64,000 nucleotides of DNA from Mycolicibacterium goodii (GCF_001187505.1 NZ_CP012150.1:5118048-5182047), one strand, 5' to 3'; positions 1 to 10,807 are shown, counted from the first letter of the stretch. A program made the numbers and translations. The notes: generated by a model from the sequence alone, not told the origin.

Positions 1-1154
1 CGGTTGTTGCGCTTGACGTACTCGAACAACGTGATGTCGTCACCGGGCCCGAGCACCTCATCGAGGAAGCGCCGCAGCGCACCGGGTTCCTGCGGGAAGT
101 CCACCAGGAAGTAGTGCTTGAGGCCCAGGTGCACCAGCGAGCGCTCCAGCACCTCGTTGTAGCGCGAAACATCGTTGTTGCCACCGGAGATCAGGCACAC
201 CACCGTGGAGCCGGGCTCGATATCGGCCTCCAGCAGCGCCGCCACCGACAGCGCGCCGGCCGGTTCGGCGATGATGCCCTCGTTCTGGTACAGGTCGAGC
301 ATCGCGGTGCACACCGCGCCCTCGTCGACCGTCGTCAGCGACACCATGTCGCCGGCCGCCGCGAGCGCCTCGAACGGCAGCTGCCCGGCGCGCGCCACGG
401 CCGCACCGTCGACGAACTGGTCGACATTCGGCAGCGTGACGGGCTCACCCGCCGACAGGGCCGCGATCATCGACGCCGCGCCCGCGGGTTCCACGCCGAG
501 CACCGACGTGTTGCTGGTGCGCTCGGCGAGGTAGGTCGTGATGCCCGCGATGCAGCCGCCGCCACCGACCGGCACGATCACCAGATCGGGTTCGACGTCG
601 AGCTGGTCGAGCAGTTCGGCGGCGATGGTGCCCTGACCGGCCATCGTGCGCAGGTCGTCGTAGGGCGGCACCAGCGTCGCGCCGGTCCGCGCAACGTCGT
701 CGAGCGCCGCGGCGGCCGCGAGGTCGTAGGTGGCGCCGACGGCGATGAGCTCGATGAACTCGCGTCCGTGGTAGCGGATGCGGTCACGCTTCTGCTTCGG
801 CGTCTTGGCGGGCACGTACACCCGGCCGTGGGTCTTCATGGTGCGGCAGGCCATCGCGAAGCCCTGGGCATGGTTTCCCGCCGAGGAGCAGACGACACCG
901 GCCGCGAGTTCCTCCGGGGAGAGCTGCGCCATCAGGTTGAACGCGCCGCGCACCTTGTAGGACCGCACGGCCTGCAGGTCCTCCCGCTTGAGATAGACCC
1001 GCGCGCCGGTGGCCTCGGAGAGCCGTTCACACAGTTGCACGGGGCTCTCGGTGACCACGCCGGAAATTCGCTGAGCAGCCTCGTCGATATCAGCCGCTGA
1101 CAGGTGTGCGGTCAGCTGGGTGAATCGGGAGCCGGTGCTCAGTTCGGTGCTCAC
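1..1154 (-). CDS. ilvA: Threonine dehydratase (threonine deaminase), 3' end cut by window edge
   Basis: PLP-dependent deaminase converting L-threonine to 2-oxobutanoate, the first committed step of isoleucine synthesis. 384 codons are visible. The PLP lysine is in SYKVRGA (K67), followed by SAGNHAQG (91-98) and the phosphate-binding glycine run VGGGG (196-200). From about residue 345 an ACT-like regulatory segment begins (HYFLVDFPQEPGALRRFL), so this is the biosynthetic, feedback-regulated type; its last part lies outside the window. I chose the GTG at 1154 (VSTELSTGSRF) because the family alignment begins just after it. The gene stands alone, divergent from the small membrane gene at 1326. 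Confidence 0.95.
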   Translation of the reverse strand, partial: MSTELSTGSRFTQLTAHLSAADIDEAAQRISGVVTESPVQLCERLSEATGARVYLKREDLQAVRSYKVRGAFNLMAQLSPEELAAGVVCSSAGNHAQGFAMACRTMKTHGRVYVPAKTPKQKRDRIRYHGREFIELIAVGATYDLAAAAALDDVARTGATLVPPYDDLRTMAGQGTIAAELLDQLDVEPDLVIVPVGGGGCIAGITTYLAERTSNTSVLGVEPAGAASMIAALSAGEPVTLPNVDQFVDGAAVARAGQLPFEALAAAGDMVSLTTVDEGAVCTAMLDLYQNEGIIAEPAGALSVAALLEADIEPGSTVVCLISGGNNDVSRYNEVLERSLVHLGLKHYFLVDFPQEPGALRRFLDEVLGPGDDITLFEYVKRNN

Positions 1155-1325
1155 CAGTCAATGGTGCCACCAACCTGCATTTTCCTTTAATCGGGGTGAG
1201 CCGGGGCACGGTGGGGCATGCCCGGGATGTGCACTTTCCGACGCCCGTGACGCCTGGTCGGCGCGGAGAACCACATCCGGTGTTTCGGGTAGCCGAAATC
1301 TATCTTGCGAGCTATCGTGGTGCCT

Positions 1326-1559
1326 ATGACAGCAGCCGGGAACTTCCGCTTCGGCGCATCCCGGACGGAACGCGAGATCAGCGTCGCCGGGGTTGCCTGG
1401 CCTGCGTACAAGCTGATCGCTCTCGCCGTCGGGGCCCTGGTGCTCCTGCTCGTCGGAGCCGTGACGATGACCGCGAGCACCGCGGTGCTCTCGGCCGCCG
1501 CCGCGACCACCGTCACCTGGTTGGCCCTCGGGATGTCGTCGCGGACGTCCGACCGCTGA
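1326..1559 (+). CDS. Small membrane protein of unknown function
   Basis: A 77-residue protein, not recognised by family. A short polar N-terminus (MTAAGNFRFGASRTEREIS) is followed by a continuous hydrophobic stretch from about residue 25 to 70 that could form two transmembrane helices with a tight turn. The ATG at 1326 is preferred; an in-frame TTG at 1305 would add seven residues. It is divergent from ilvA and ends five bases before the stop of the opposing SRPBCC gene. Role unknown. Confidence 0.6.
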   Translation: MTAAGNFRFGASRTEREISVAGVAWPAYKLIALAVGALVLLLVGAVTMTASTAVLSAAAATTVTWLALGMSSRTSDR

Positions 1560-1563
1560 CCGG

Positions 1564-1965
1564 TCACTGCTCCAGTAGCGCGCGCAGCCTCTCCAGGTCG
1601 GCCTGCACGGCAGCGACGTCGGCGTCGAACTGCTCATCGGACATGCCCGGCCGCCTGCGCACGGTGAACACCACCTCACACCGCGGTTCGTCGATCCCGG
1701 CGGGCACCACCCGCATCGGGTTGTAGACCCGCTCCCCCGACGGCAGCTCGACCACATGGTCGAGCACACCATGGGTGTTGGTCGGGGTGAAACTCACCCG
1801 CACGACCCCCATCGGCGAGTCGGCGATCCAGCCCTCCGGCGTCAACCGCAGCTCTCCCTGCGCCAAACCTGCTGCCCACCTTGACATTTGACCCGGGTCC
1901 GAAGCGAACGCATAGACCGCATCCGGTGGCACCTCGACCCAGACGCTGACATGTCTGCTGCGCAT
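1564..1965 (-). CDS. SRPBCC/START-fold family protein
   Basis: A 133-residue protein resembling the polyketide-cyclase/START-like SRPBCC superfamily. It opens with the typical strand-helix pattern HVSVWVEVPPDAVYAFASDPGQMSRWAAG, has beta-rich middle strands, and ends in a long amphipathic helix (DEQFDADVAAVQADLERLRALLEQ). Such proteins bind hydrophobic ligands in a helix-grip cavity; the ligand here is unknown. M. tuberculosis has a similar gene beside dnaE1. I start at the ATG at 1965 because the 24 upstream in-frame residues are arginine-rich and look like non-coding translation. It lies just downstream of the MerR gene on the same strand. Confidence 0.75.
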   Translation of the reverse strand: MRSRHVSVWVEVPPDAVYAFASDPGQMSRWAAGLAQGELRLTPEGWIADSPMGVVRVSFTPTNTHGVLDHVVELPSGERVYNPMRVVPAGIDEPRCEVVFTVRRRPGMSDEQFDADVAAVQADLERLRALLEQ

Positions 1966-1996
1966 GGTCCTCAGCCTAAGGCGTGGACGAGACGTA

Positions 1997-2386
1997 TCAG
2001 GCCGGGACGCTGCGGTGAATTCCGCACGTGCAGGCATCGATCGACGGACACGTGCACTGCATCCCCCACTCGACGATGGTGCGGGCCCGTGCCAGTGACG
2101 CCATCTGGGCGTCGATCTCGGCGAGCTTGGCCTGCGCGAGAGCGCGGGCCACCGGCCGCCCCGGTGTGTCGTCGTCCATCAGCAACGCGATCTCCTCGAG
2201 CGAGAATCCGGCGGCCTTGCACAGCCGGATGACCTCGAGACGCACCAGGATCGACTCGTCGTAGCGGCGCCGGCCGCCGGTCCGTTCCGGCGCCGGGAGC
2301 AGCCCGACCTTCTCGTAGTACCTCAGGGCCGTCGGCGCCACGCCCGTTCGGCGGGCGACCTCACCGATCGTCAGCCGGTCGGCCAT
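1997..2386 (-). CDS. MerR-family transcriptional regulator with C-terminal cysteine cluster
   Basis: A 129-residue MerR regulator. The winged HTH is at residues 3-40 (LTIGEVARRTGVAPTALRYYEKVGLL), followed by the second wing GGRRRYDES and a dimerisation helix (about 75-105). The C-terminus CTCPSIDACTCGIH (about 111-124) supplies four cysteines and a histidine, recalling the SoxR-type Fe-S or metal-sensing loop, so the protein probably senses a metal, nitric oxide or redox-active compound. The start at 2386 (MADRLTIGEV) gives the family N-terminus. A dyad lies between it and the divergent gene at 2444. Confidence 0.85.
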   Translation of the reverse strand: MADRLTIGEVARRTGVAPTALRYYEKVGLLPAPERTGGRRRYDESILVRLEVIRLCKAAGFSLEEIALLMDDDTPGRPVARALAQAKLAEIDAQMASLARARTIVEWGMQCTCPSIDACTCGIHRSVPA

Positions 2387-2406
2387 CCTGGTCTCCTCGA
2401 TCGTGC

Positions 2407-2429
2407 TTGACTTGGAGCCAACTCTAAGT
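2407..2429. promoter_or_regulatory. Candidate MerR operator in the divergent promoter
   Basis: ACTTGGAG (2410-2417), a 4-base spacer CCAA, then CTCTAAGT (2422-2429) form an 8-4-8 dyad with one mismatch. A TTGACT (2407-2412) on the plus strand overlaps its left arm as a possible -35. A compact dyad beside the -35 element is typical of MerR-controlled promoters. It sits between the MerR gene (start 2386) and the gene at 2444. No convincing -10 was identified. Confidence 0.55.
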
Positions 2430-2443
2430 TGTTGACTCGGCAT

Positions 2444-2896
2444 ATGCCACGAACAGACCACGCACTCGACGAACTACGCCGATCCCGATACGCCCTGCTT
2501 CGCAGCCATCGCCGCGACGGCACCGCCGTCGACACCCCCATCTGGTTCGTACTGCAGGACCGCACCCTGGTGTTCCGCACCAAGATCGGGCCGAAGACCC
2601 GACGACTCAGCGCGCATCCCGAGGTCACGCTGACCCCGTGCGACCACCGCGGCCGTACCACCGGCGCGACGCAGGTCACCGGGCGCGCCACACTGCTGGC
2701 CGGCGACGACGCGGACAAGGCCAACCGCGCCCTGCACCAGCGCTACGGCTGGCAGTGGAACATCGTGCCGCTGTTGCGGATTCCCGGCGTCACCAACGTG
2801 CACCGCGACCTTCCGCTGCGCGAGAAGCTGCGCCGCGCCCGCGCCCGCAAGCTGTGGCCCGACAGCGCGATCGTGCGCATCGACCTCGACGCATAG
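2444..2896 (+). CDS. PPOX-class split-barrel (flavin/F420-binding) family protein
   Basis: A 150-residue protein of the pyridoxamine-5'-phosphate-oxidase-like split-barrel family, which in mycobacteria often uses coenzyme F420. Visible features are the opening helix (ALDELRRSRYALLRSHRRDGTAVDTPIWF), strands DRTLVFRTKIGPKTRRLSAHPEVTL and TTGATQVTGRATLL, and a basic C-terminal segment. The K-T-R-R-L run fits cofactor-phosphate binding. The ATG at 2444 follows a MerR-type dyad, so the divergent regulator may control it. Flavin or F420 use and the substrate cannot be decided from sequence. Confidence 0.75.
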   Translation: MPRTDHALDELRRSRYALLRSHRRDGTAVDTPIWFVLQDRTLVFRTKIGPKTRRLSAHPEVTLTPCDHRGRTTGATQVTGRATLLAGDDADKANRALHQRYGWQWNIVPLLRIPGVTNVHRDLPLREKLRRARARKLWPDSAIVRIDLDA

Positions 2897-2919
2897 GCAC
2901 AGAAACCCTCGCGAATGGG

Positions 2920-5900
2920 TCAGCCGAGGCAGCCCGGGCCGAGCAGCGCCTTGAGGTCGCCCATCAGCGCCGACGACGGTGTCACCCGCAGCGACTGGTC
3001 GAGCTCGAGCGTGGTGATCCGCTCACCGCTGATGAGCCGCAGGTGCACCTGCGATGTGCCGGGGTGATTGGCCAGCACCTGCTTGAGCGCGGTGACCTTG
3101 TCGATCGTGCACTGGCGGGTCGGCAGGCTCACCGCGAGCGGGCGGTCGGCCTGGGCACTCGTGAAGTCCGGCACGATCAGCTCGTGCGCGATCAGGGCGA
3201 TCCGGTCGTCGCGCGCGGCGACCTTGGCCTTGACCAGCACGACCACGTCGTCGGCGATGTCGGCGCCGTACAGCGAGTAGGTCTGCGGGAAGAACAGCAC
3301 CTCGATACCACCCGTGAGGTCCTCCAACTGGGCCGATGCCCACGGCAGACCGTTCTTGTTCACGCGGCGGTTCACCGAGGCGAGGATCCCGCCGACCAGC
3401 ACCTGGGCGTCGTTGGCGACGTCACCGTCGAGGATCGCCGGGATCTGGGTGTCGACCTGGTTGGCCAGCAGATGCGCGACACCGTTGAGCGGGTGCCCGG
3501 ACACGTAGAGGCCGAGCATCTCGCGTTCGAGCGCGAGCTTGTGCTTGTCCTCCCACTCCTCATCGGGCACCTTGATCGCGAACGCGGAGTACCCGGTGTC
3601 GGTGTCCGCTCCATCCCCGCCGAACAGGTCGAACTGCCCCATCGCCTCGGCCTTCTTGGTGCCGAGCACCGAGTCGACGGCGTCGGTGTGCACCAGGAAC
3701 AGGCCCTTGCGGGGATGCCCCAGCGAGTCGAAAGCGCCTGCCTTGATCAGTGATTCGGTGACCTTCTTGTTGCAGGCCGTGATGTCGATCTTGTTGAGGT
3801 AGTCGGAGAAGTCGGTGAACTTGCCCTTCTCGGTGCGCGTGGTGATCAGCGACGAGACGACGTTCGCGCCGACGTTGCGGATGGCCCCGAGACCGAAGCG
3901 GATGTCGTCGCCGACCGAGGCGAAGTTGTGCTCGGACTCGTTGACGTCGGGCGGCAGCACCGTGATGCCGAGCCTGCGGCAGTCCGCCAGGTAGACCGCG
4001 GCCTTGTCCTTGTCGTCGCCGACCGACGTGAGCAGGCCCGCCATGTACTCGGCGGGATAGTTGGCCTTCAGGTAGGCCGTCCAATAGGACACCAGGCCGT
4101 AGCCCGCGGCGTGCGACTTGTTGAATGCGTAGCCGGCGAACGGGAGGATCGTGTCCCACAGCGCCTTGACCGCGGCCTCGGAGAACCCGTTGGCGGTCAT
4201 GCCCTCCTTGAAGCCCTTGTACTCGGCCTCGAGCACCTCAAGCTTCTTCTTGCCCATGGCTTTTCGCAGCGCGTCGGCCTTGCCCATGGTGTAGGAGGCG
4301 ACCTTCTGCGCGATGAACATGATCTGCTCTTGGTAGACGATCAGGCCGTACGTCTCGGCCAGGATCTCCTTGAGCGGTTCTTCGAGCTCGGGGTGGATCG
4401 GCTTGATCGGCTGCCTGCCGTTCTTGCGGTCGGCGTAGTCGTTGTGGGCGTTCATGCCCATGGGTCCCGGACGGTACAGCGCGAGCACCGCGACGATGTC
4501 GTTGAAGCCCGTCGGCTGCATGCGGCGCAGCAGGTCGCGCATGGGCCCGCCGTCGAGCTGGAACACCCCCAGGGTGTCACCGCGGGACAGCAGCTCGTAG
4601 GCCGCCGGGTCGTCGAGCGGCAGCGACTCCAAGTCGAGATCGATGCCCCGGTTGGCCTTGATGTTGGCGATCGCGTCGCCGATGATCGTGAGGTTCCGCA
4701 GCCCCAGGAAGTCCATCTTCAGCAGGCCGATGGCCTCACACGACGGATAGTCCCAGCCGGTGATGACCGCACCGTCCTGCGGGCGCTTCCACAGCGGGAT
4801 CGCGTCGATCAGCGGCTCGGAGCTCATGATCACCGCGCACGCGTGCACGCCCGCGTTGCGGACCAGGCCTTCCAGGCCGCGGGCGGTCTCGTAGATGGTG
4901 CGGACATCCGGATCGGTGTCGATCAGACCGCGGACCTCGGCGGCCTCCTTGTACCGCTCGTGGTTCGGGTCGGTGATGCCCGAGAGCGGGATGTCCTTGG
5001 CCATGATCGGCGGCGGCAGCGCCTTCGTGATCCGGTCGGCGATCGCGAACCCGGGCTGGCCGAAATTGACCCGGGCCGAATCCTTCAGTGCCGCTTTGGT
5101 TTTGATGGTACCGAAGGTGATGACCTGGGCGACGCGTTCGCTGCCCCACTTGTTGGCGGCGTAGCGCAGCATCTCGCCGCGGCGCCGGTCGTCGAAGTCG
5201 ATGTCGATATCGGGTGCCGACGGGCGCTCGGGGTTGAGGAACCGCTCGAACAGCAGGCCGTGCGGGATCGGGTCGATGTTGGTGATGCCGAGGGCATACG
5301 CGACGAGCGAGCCCGCCGCCGAACCACGGCCGGGCCCGACCCGGATACCGACCGAACGCGCGTAGTTGATCAGGTCGGCGACGATGAGGAAGTAGGACGG
5401 AAAACCCTTGTCGCAGATGACCTTGATCTCGTACTCGGCACGCTTGGTGTACTCCTCGGGCACCGGTCCGCCGCCGAACCGCCGCTCCAGACCGGCCGTC
5501 ACCTCGTGGCCGAGCCACGACGCCTGATCGTGGCCCTGGGGCACCGGGAAGACCGGCATCCGGTCGCGGGGTTCCCACACGTCGGCGTAGGACTGAACGC
5601 GCTCACCGATCAGCAGCGTCGAATCGCACGCGCCGGGCACCTGGCTGTCCCACAGCGCGCGCATCTCCTCGGCGGACTTGAGGAAGTAGCCGTCGCCGTC
5701 GAACTTGAACCGCGTGGGATCCGACAGGGTCTTGCCGGTCTGCACGCACAGCAACGCCTCGTGGTTGCGGGCGGCTTCACGTGTGACGTAGTGGCAGTCG
5801 TTGGTCGCCAGCGGCGGGATGCCGAGCTTGCGCCCGATCTCCAGCAGGCCCTCCCGGACCCGGCGCTCGATGTCGAGGCCGTGGTCCATCAACTCCAGGA

Positions 5901-6480
5901 AGAAGTTCTCCGGCCCGAAGATCTCGCGCCATTTGGCCGCGGCCGCCAGCGCCTCCCGCTCGTGGCCAAGGCGCAGCCGGGTCTGCACCTCACCCGACGG
6001 GCAGCCCGTGGTGGCGATGATGCCCTCGGCGTGCTCGGCGATGATCTCGGCGTCCATCCGGGACCACTTGCCCAGCTGCCCCTCGAACGAGGCCAGCGAG
6101 GACAGCTTGAACAGATTGCGCAGCCCGGTGGCGTTCTCGGCCACCATCGTCATATGCGTGTACGCACCGCTGCCGGAGACGTCGTCGCCCTTCTGGCTCG
6201 GATCACCCCACGTGACGCGCTTGGTGTCGAACCGGGAAGCGGGTGCGATGTACGCCTCGATCCCGATGATGGGTTTGATACCCGCCTTGGTGGCCGAGTT
6301 GTAGAACTCGCTGGCGCCGAACATGTTCCCGTGGTCGGTCATGCCGATCGCAGGCATCTCCAGCCGCTGCGCCTCGGCCAGCATGGGGGCGATCTTCGCG
6401 GCGCCGTCCAGCATCGAGTACTCAGTGTGGTTGTGCAGGTGTACAAAAGACCCCGAGGACCGTCCGTCTGTGCCGCTCAT
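2920..6480 (-). CDS. dnaE1: DNA polymerase III alpha subunit (replicative polymerase)
   Basis: An 1186-residue family-C replicative polymerase. The N-terminal PHP domain starts with HLHNHTEYS (14-22) and keeps its metal-binding histidines; in mycobacteria this domain is the proofreading exonuclease. The polymerase active site is PDIDIDFDD (P423; D424, D426 and D428), within the palm region preceded by [10 protein letters not shown]. The fingers ([22 protein letters not shown]), a helix-hairpin-helix and an OB-fold tail follow. Length matches other mycobacterial DnaE1 proteins and no intein interrupts it. It stands alone; the TetR gene upstream begins a separate unit. Confidence 0.97.
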   Translation of the reverse strand: MSGTDGRSSGSFVHLHNHTEYSMLDGAAKIAPMLAEAQRLEMPAIGMTDHGNMFGASEFYNSATKAGIKPIIGIEAYIAPASRFDTKRVTWGDPSQKGDDVSGSGAYTHMTMVAENATGLRNLFKLSSLASFEGQLGKWSRMDAEIIAEHAEGIIATTGCPSGEVQTRLRLGHEREALAAAAKWREIFGPENFFLELMDHGLDIERRVREGLLEIGRKLGIPPLATNDCHYVTREAARNHEALLCVQTGKTLSDPTRFKFDGDGYFLKSAEEMRALWDSQVPGACDSTLLIGERVQSYADVWEPRDRMPVFPVPQGHDQASWLGHEVTAGLERRFGGGPVPEEYTKRAEYEIKVICDKGFPSYFLIVADLINYARSVGIRVGPGRGSAAGSLVAYALGITNIDPIPHGLLFERFLNPERPSAPDIDIDFDDRRRGEMLRYAANKWGSERVAQVITFGTIKTKAALKDSARVNFGQPGFAIADRITKALPPPIMAKDIPLSGITDPNHERYKEAAEVRGLIDTDPDVRTIYETARGLEGLVRNAGVHACAVIMSSEPLIDAIPLWKRPQDGAVITGWDYPSCEAIGLLKMDFLGLRNLTIIGDAIANIKANRGIDLDLESLPLDDPAAYELLSRGDTLGVFQLDGGPMRDLLRRMQPTGFNDIVAVLALYRPGPMGMNAHNDYADRKNGRQPIKPIHPELEEPLKEILAETYGLIVYQEQIMFIAQKVASYTMGKADALRKAMGKKKLEVLEAEYKGFKEGMTANGFSEAAVKALWDTILPFAGYAFNKSHAAGYGLVSYWTAYLKANYPAEYMAGLLTSVGDDKDKAAVYLADCRRLGITVLPPDVNESEHNFASVGDDIRFGLGAIRNVGANVVSSLITTRTEKGKFTDFSDYLNKIDITACNKKVTESLIKAGAFDSLGHPRKGLFLVHTDAVDSVLGTKKAEAMGQFDLFGGDGADTDTGYSAFAIKVPDEEWEDKHKLALEREMLGLYVSGHPLNGVAHLLANQVDTQIPAILDGDVANDAQVLVGGILASVNRRVNKNGLPWASAQLEDLTGGIEVLFFPQTYSLYGADIADDVVVLVKAKVAARDDRIALIAHELIVPDFTSAQADRPLAVSLPTRQCTIDKVTALKQVLANHPGTSQVHLRLISGERITTLELDQSLRVTPSSALMGDLKALLGPGCLG

Positions 6481-6492
6481 AGGTCAGCCAGT

Positions 6493-7203
6493 CTATTGGC
6501 CGGCACCGACACTCTTCGGCGTGTCGCATCGCGTGTTTTCCGATCCGCCCTCATTCCGGCGTAACGAGGCGCGCCTCGAATCGGTCAGCAATCCACTGGC
6601 GATGGCATTTTCCAGTTGCTTGGTTACCAGCCTGCCGTCCGGGACGCCCGCGTATCCGCACCACAGTCCCACGCCCCACAGCATGGCGTGCAGCAACTGG
6701 GCGATCGGGGCCGGATCGGTGTGGGCAGGCAGTGAGCCGTCGACGACGGCATCGGCGACCACGTCGTCGAGGAAATCCCGGATCGCGCCCGCGATGGCGT
6801 TCGGCAGCGCGGGGTTTCGGCCCGCCTCCAGGCGGGCGTTGACCAGGAAGAGGGTCAGCGTGGGGTCGGTGTTCCAGGCCTCGCCGAGCGCGTCGAGCAG
6901 GGCCCTGAGCCGGTCCAGCGGATGTTCCTGCTGCTTTGCCGCGGCGATGCACTCCTGCACGACGGCGTTGCCCTCGTGCACGAGCGCGCCGAACAGTTCC
7001 TCCCTGGTGGCGAAGTAGTAGTTGAGCGTCGGCCTGCTCAGCCCGGACCGCCTGGCGATCCCCTGGAAGGTGAGCGCCGCGAAGCCACGTTCGTTGATGA
7101 TCTCGCACCCGACGCGCATGATGTGCGCCCTGGTCTGCGCCGAATCCGCGCCCACCGGTCTGCCAGGTGCGCGACGCGGCCGCGGTTCCCCGGCATCGGT
7201 CAT
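6493..7203 (-). CDS. TetR-family transcriptional regulator
   Basis: A 236-residue TetR-type regulator. The HTH lies at about residues 25-70 (RAHIMRVGCEIINERGFAALTFQGIARRSGLSRPTLNYYFATREELFGALV), preceded by a basic, proline-rich arm. The C-terminal ligand domain is helical and not assignable to a known inducer. The stop lies 12 bases before the dnaE1 start, but that gene is preceded by its own leader, so co-transcription is uncertain. No target gene is evident nearby. Confidence 0.88.
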   Translation of the reverse strand: MTDAGEPRPRRAPGRPVGADSAQTRAHIMRVGCEIINERGFAALTFQGIARRSGLSRPTLNYYFATREELFGALVHEGNAVVQECIAAAKQQEHPLDRLRALLDALGEAWNTDPTLTLFLVNARLEAGRNPALPNAIAGAIRDFLDDVVADAVVDGSLPAHTDPAPIAQLLHAMLWGVGLWCGYAGVPDGRLVTKQLENAIASGLLTDSRRASLRRNEGGSENTRCDTPKSVGAGQ

Positions 7204-7268
7204 GGGCGAAAGCTATGGCATAGCTGTTGCTTCGTCAACCATCAGCCGGGCAAACAATTCATCCGGGA

Positions 7269-8186
7269 TCAGGACGGAGTTGCGGGTTGCGTCTGCGGGG
7301 TGTCGGCCACGACGTCGGTTCTGCGGACCCGCAACGTCCCGAAAGTCATCACGGCCAGGGCCGTCCAGATCAGCGCGAAACCGATCCAGCGGCCCACCGG
7401 CATGGGCTCGTGACCGATGAACACGCCCCACACCATCTGCATCGCCGGGTTGAGGTAGAACAACAGACCCAACGTCACCATCGGCAACCGCTGCGCGGCC
7501 GCGGCGAACAGCAGCAGCGGAACCGCGGTCACCACACCGGACAACACCATCAGCACCGGATGCCAGGAATTCTCGGTGATGAAGTGCCCGCGCCCGAGCA
7601 CCTCCAGGACGATCAGGTACCCGCCCGCCACGGGCAGCGCCAACAGGGTCTCGACCGCGACACTCACCCGCGGATCGGCCTGCACCACCTTTTTCACCAG
7701 GCCGTACACCCCGAACGACACCGCAAGCACGACCGCGATGTACGGCGGTTCACCGACCTCGACGGTCAGGATCGCGACCGCGACGATGGCCAGCGCGAGC
7801 GATACGCCCTGCCAGCGGTTGATGCGTTCGCGGAAGATGATCACCCCGAGCGCGACGCTCACCAGCGGATTGATGAAGTAGCCGAGCGCCGCGTCCACGA
7901 CGTGGCCCGTGGTCACGGCGAAGATGTAGGTGCCCCAGTTGACCGAGATCAGCGCCGAGGCCGCGAGCAACTGCAGCCACGTGCGCCGCGACATCCTGCG
8001 AAGATCACCGAGCCTGCGCGCCAGGGCGACCACCAGCAACAGGAACACCGTGCTCCACACGATGCGGTGCGCCACCACCTCAAGCGCCCCCGCGGGAAGC
8101 AGCAGGACGAAGAAGCCGGGACACAGGCCCCACCAGATGTAGGCGCTCGCGCCGTAGAGCACCCCGGAGCGGTTCGGGGCACTCAC
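7269..8186 (-). CDS. rarD: RarD-type EamA/DMT-family transporter
   Basis: A 305-residue membrane protein with about ten hydrophobic segments and the RarD hallmark start ([39 protein letters not shown]), followed by inner repeats such as [36 protein letters not shown]-family carriers of this kind export small metabolites; the substrate is unknown. The GTG at 8186 overlaps the stop of the upstream pseudouridine synthase (GTGA), indicating translational coupling; a longer in-frame reading upstream is arginine-rich and overlaps that gene. Confidence 0.88.
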   Translation of the reverse strand: MSAPNRSGVLYGASAYIWWGLCPGFFVLLLPAGALEVVAHRIVWSTVFLLLVVALARRLGDLRRMSRRTWLQLLAASALISVNWGTYIFAVTTGHVVDAALGYFINPLVSVALGVIIFRERINRWQGVSLALAIVAVAILTVEVGEPPYIAVVLAVSFGVYGLVKKVVQADPRVSVAVETLLALPVAGGYLIVLEVLGRGHFITENSWHPVLMVLSGVVTAVPLLLFAAAAQRLPMVTLGLLFYLNPAMQMVWGVFIGHEPMPVGRWIGFALIWTALAVMTFGTLRVRRTDVVADTPQTQPATPS

Positions 8187-9112
8187 AACGCGTGCCTGCG
8201 CAGAACGTCGAGCGCGTTGTCCAGATCGGCGGGATACGGGCTGGTGATCTCGACGCGCCTGCCGTCGGCCGGATGCGCGAAGGCCAGCGAGCGCGCATGC
8301 AGCCACTGCCGTTCCAGGCCGAGGCGCTTGGCCAGCGTCGGATCGGCGCCGTAGGTGAGGTCACCGCAGCAGGGGTGGTGCAGCGCCGAGAAGTGCACGC
8401 GGATCTGGTGCGTGCGCCCGGTCTCCAGTTCGATGTCGAGCAGGCTTGCGGCCTGGAACATCTCGAGCGTGTCGTAGTGGGTCACGCTGTGCCTGCCGCC
8501 CTCGACGACGGCGAACTTCCAGTCGTGGCCGCGGTGGCGGCCGATCGGGGCGTCGATGGTGCCGCTCGACGGATCCGGATGACCCTGCACCAACGCGTGG
8601 TAGCGCTTCTCCACGGTGCGCTGCTTGAACGCCCGCTTGAGCACCGTGTAGGCCCGCTCAGACAGCGCCACGACCATCACGCCCGACGTGCCGACGTCGA
8701 GGCGGTGCACGATGCCCTGCCGTTCGTGGATGCCCGAGGTGCTGATCCGGAACCCGGCGGCCGCCAGACCGCCGAGCACGGTCGGCCCGTGCCAGCCGAC
8801 GGTCGCATGGGCCGCGACGCCGGGTGGTTTGTCGACGGCCACGATGTCGGCGTCGGAGTACAGGATGTCCATGCCCTCGATGTCGACCGGCGTGTTCTCG
8901 ACCGGCGCGGGGGCCTCGGGAAGCCGCACCTCCAGCCAGGCGCCCGCGACCAGTTTGTCCGATTTGCCAGCGGGTGCGCCGTCGAGTTCGACCGCGCCCT
9001 CCTCGGCAAGGGTCGCCACGACCGTGCGAGACAGCCCGAGCAGCCGCGACAACCCGGCGTCGACACGCATTCCGCCCAGTCCTTCTGGGACCGGCATCGA
9101 CCGGGTGGCCAC
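8183..9112 (-). CDS. RluD-family RNA pseudouridine synthase
   Basis: A 309-residue enzyme converting uridine to pseudouridine in RNA, probably 23S rRNA. An N-terminal S4 RNA-binding segment (about 15-65) precedes the catalytic domain. The signature HRLDVGTSG (136-144) contains the catalytic aspartate D139, and the conserved [11 protein letters not shown] is present. The GTG start at 9112 overlaps the lspA stop by one base (TAGTG). It is the middle gene of a coupled lspA-rluD-rarD unit. Confidence 0.93.
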   Translation of the reverse strand: MATRSMPVPEGLGGMRVDAGLSRLLGLSRTVVATLAEEGAVELDGAPAGKSDKLVAGAWLEVRLPEAPAPVENTPVDIEGMDILYSDADIVAVDKPPGVAAHATVGWHGPTVLGGLAAAGFRISTSGIHERQGIVHRLDVGTSGVMVVALSERAYTVLKRAFKQRTVEKRYHALVQGHPDPSSGTIDAPIGRHRGHDWKFAVVEGGRHSVTHYDTLEMFQAASLLDIELETGRTHQIRVHFSALHHPCCGDLTYGADPTLAKRLGLERQWLHARSLAFAHPADGRRVEITSPYPADLDNALDVLRRHAL

Positions 9113-9780
9113 TATGACGGCTCGGCCTGGTGGCCGACGGTGCTCGATTCGTCAGGGGCGGCCCCGGCAGATTCTCCCGGCTTTTCGGCCGGCTTCTCGG
9201 CCGCGTCGGTGGCGTCGGTGCCGGGACGCCTGCGGCCGACCGTGTCGAAGTCGAAGCCGAACAGCGACAGCGCGACCAGCAGGATCGCGCCCCCCACCAC
9301 CGACGGATCGGCGACGTTGAACACGGGCCACCAGCCCACGGAGAAGAAGTCGACGACGTGCCCGCGCAGCGGGCCGGGCGACCGGAAGAACCGATCGACG
9401 AGGTTGCCGGTGGCCCCGCCGAGGATCAGCCCGAGCCCGAGCGCCCACCAGGGCGACACGAGCCGACGGCCCATCCAGATGATCCCGATCACGACGCCGG
9501 TCGCGATCAACGTCAACACCCAGGTGTATCCGGTCGCCATCGAGAACGCGGCGCCGGAGTTCCGGACCAGCGTCCACGTCACGGTGTCGCCGATGATCGA
9601 CACCGGCTGGCCGGGGGTGAGCAGGCGCACGGCGAGCACCTTGGTCACCACGTCGAGGAACAGCACGACGGCGGCGACCGTCAACAACAGACGAAGCCGC
9701 CGCCTGGGCTGTGCGGGGGATTCGGCGTCCCCGGGTGCGTCGGTCACCGGCTCAACCGGGCCTGACGTTTCGTCATTCAC
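9112..9780 (-). CDS. lspA: Lipoprotein signal peptidase (signal peptidase II)
   Basis: A 222-residue inner-membrane aspartyl protease that removes signal peptides from diacylglyceryl-modified prolipoproteins. Four hydrophobic segments are visible. The catalytic aspartates are in GNLVDRFF (D129) and FNVADPS (D158), and the conserved NSGAAFS (74-80) is present. It is longer than the E. coli enzyme because of about 28 extra polar N-terminal residues and a 40-residue charged C-terminal tail, as in other mycobacteria. First gene of a three-gene operon, divergent from ansA. Confidence 0.96.
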   Translation of the reverse strand: MNDETSGPVEPVTDAPGDAESPAQPRRRLRLLLTVAAVVLFLDVVTKVLAVRLLTPGQPVSIIGDTVTWTLVRNSGAAFSMATGYTWVLTLIATGVVIGIIWMGRRLVSPWWALGLGLILGGATGNLVDRFFRSPGPLRGHVVDFFSVGWWPVFNVADPSVVGGAILLVALSLFGFDFDTVGRRRPGTDATDAAEKPAEKPGESAGAAPDESSTVGHQAEPS

Positions 9781-9822
9781 TCAACCATCATCCCAAAGTG
9801 CCGATGCTGGACAATCTCGACC

Positions 9823-10776
9823 GTGACCCCACCCGCGCACGTCGTCCTCATAACCACCGGCGGCACCATCTCCACCAGCACCGACGACGCCGGGGTCCGG
9901 CGCCCCACCAGGACCGGAGCCCAGTTGACGGCCGGTCTGGCCGCCGCGGCCGGACCCGCGGTGGATGTGGTCGATCTCATGACCGTCGACAGCTCACATC
10001 TGACACCGGCCGACTGGGACCGCATCGGTGCGGCGGTTGCGGACGCGGCCACCTGGGCCGCCGGGATCGTGGTCACCCACGGCACCGACAGCATGGAGGA
10101 GACCGCGCTGTGGCTGGAACTCACCCACAGCGGCGACGTCCCGGTGGTGGTGACGGGCTCGCAGCGCAGCTCCGACGCGCCCGACAGCGACGGCTCGCGC
10201 AATCTGCGTGACGCCATCACGGTGGCCGTGGCCCCGGACGCCCGTGGGCTCGGGGTGCTGGTGTGTTTCGCCGGGACGGTCTGGCAGCCACTCGGCCTGC
10301 ACAAGCGGCACACCGAGGAACTGGCGGCGTTCTCGGGTACCGCGGTCGGGACCGTCGTCGATGGGCATGTCGCGCTGACTCCCGGCAAGACCCGGCCCGC
10401 TCTCGGTGCGCTGTCGGCGGCGTCGGCGCCGCGGGTCGACATCGTCGCCGGGTATCCCGGCGCGGACACCGCGGCCCTCGACGCGTGCGTGGCCGCGGGC
10501 GCCCGCGGGATCGTCCTGGAGGCCATGGGCTCCGGCAACCTCGGGGCCGCCCTGACCGAAGGCGTCGAACGGCACCTGCGCGCGGGCGTCGACGTCGTGG
10601 TGTCCACGCGGGTGCCTGCCGGTGTCATCGGCCCCGACTACGGACCGGGACGGCGCCTGGTCGACGCGGGCGCGGTGGTGGCGCCGCAGCTGCGACCCCC
10701 GCAGGCGCGGGTGCTGCTGATGGCGGCGCTCGCCGCAGGGCGACCGGTGCGTGAGGTTTTCCGGATGTGGAGTTGA
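9823..10776 (+). CDS. ansA: L-asparaginase (type I/II family)
   Basis: A 317-residue amidohydrolase hydrolysing L-asparagine to aspartate and ammonia. The two catalytic threonine motifs are TTGGTIST (11-18) and HGTDSMEET (86-94, with T88-D89). No signal peptide is visible, so it should be cytoplasmic. The GTG at 9823 gives the family's N-terminus directly before the first strand. It is divergent from lspA across 42 bases, and the same neighbourhood occurs in M. tuberculosis. Confidence 0.95.
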   Translation: MTPPAHVVLITTGGTISTSTDDAGVRRPTRTGAQLTAGLAAAAGPAVDVVDLMTVDSSHLTPADWDRIGAAVADAATWAAGIVVTHGTDSMEETALWLELTHSGDVPVVVTGSQRSSDAPDSDGSRNLRDAITVAVAPDARGLGVLVCFAGTVWQPLGLHKRHTEELAAFSGTAVGTVVDGHVALTPGKTRPALGALSAASAPRVDIVAGYPGADTAALDACVAAGARGIVLEAMGSGNLGAALTEGVERHLRAGVDVVVSTRVPAGVIGPDYGPGRRLVDAGAVVAPQLRPPQARVLLMAALAAGRPVREVFRMWS

Positions 10777-10807
10777 CACCGGCAGCCCGATCAGAAACGT
10801 TGGAAAC

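Noticed and set aside
3928..6564. Long plus-strand open frame opposite dnaE1
   Set aside because: It is a GC-rich antisense shadow; the minus-strand polymerase is full length with all motifs, and the translation is arginine-, valine- and histidine-rich without domains.
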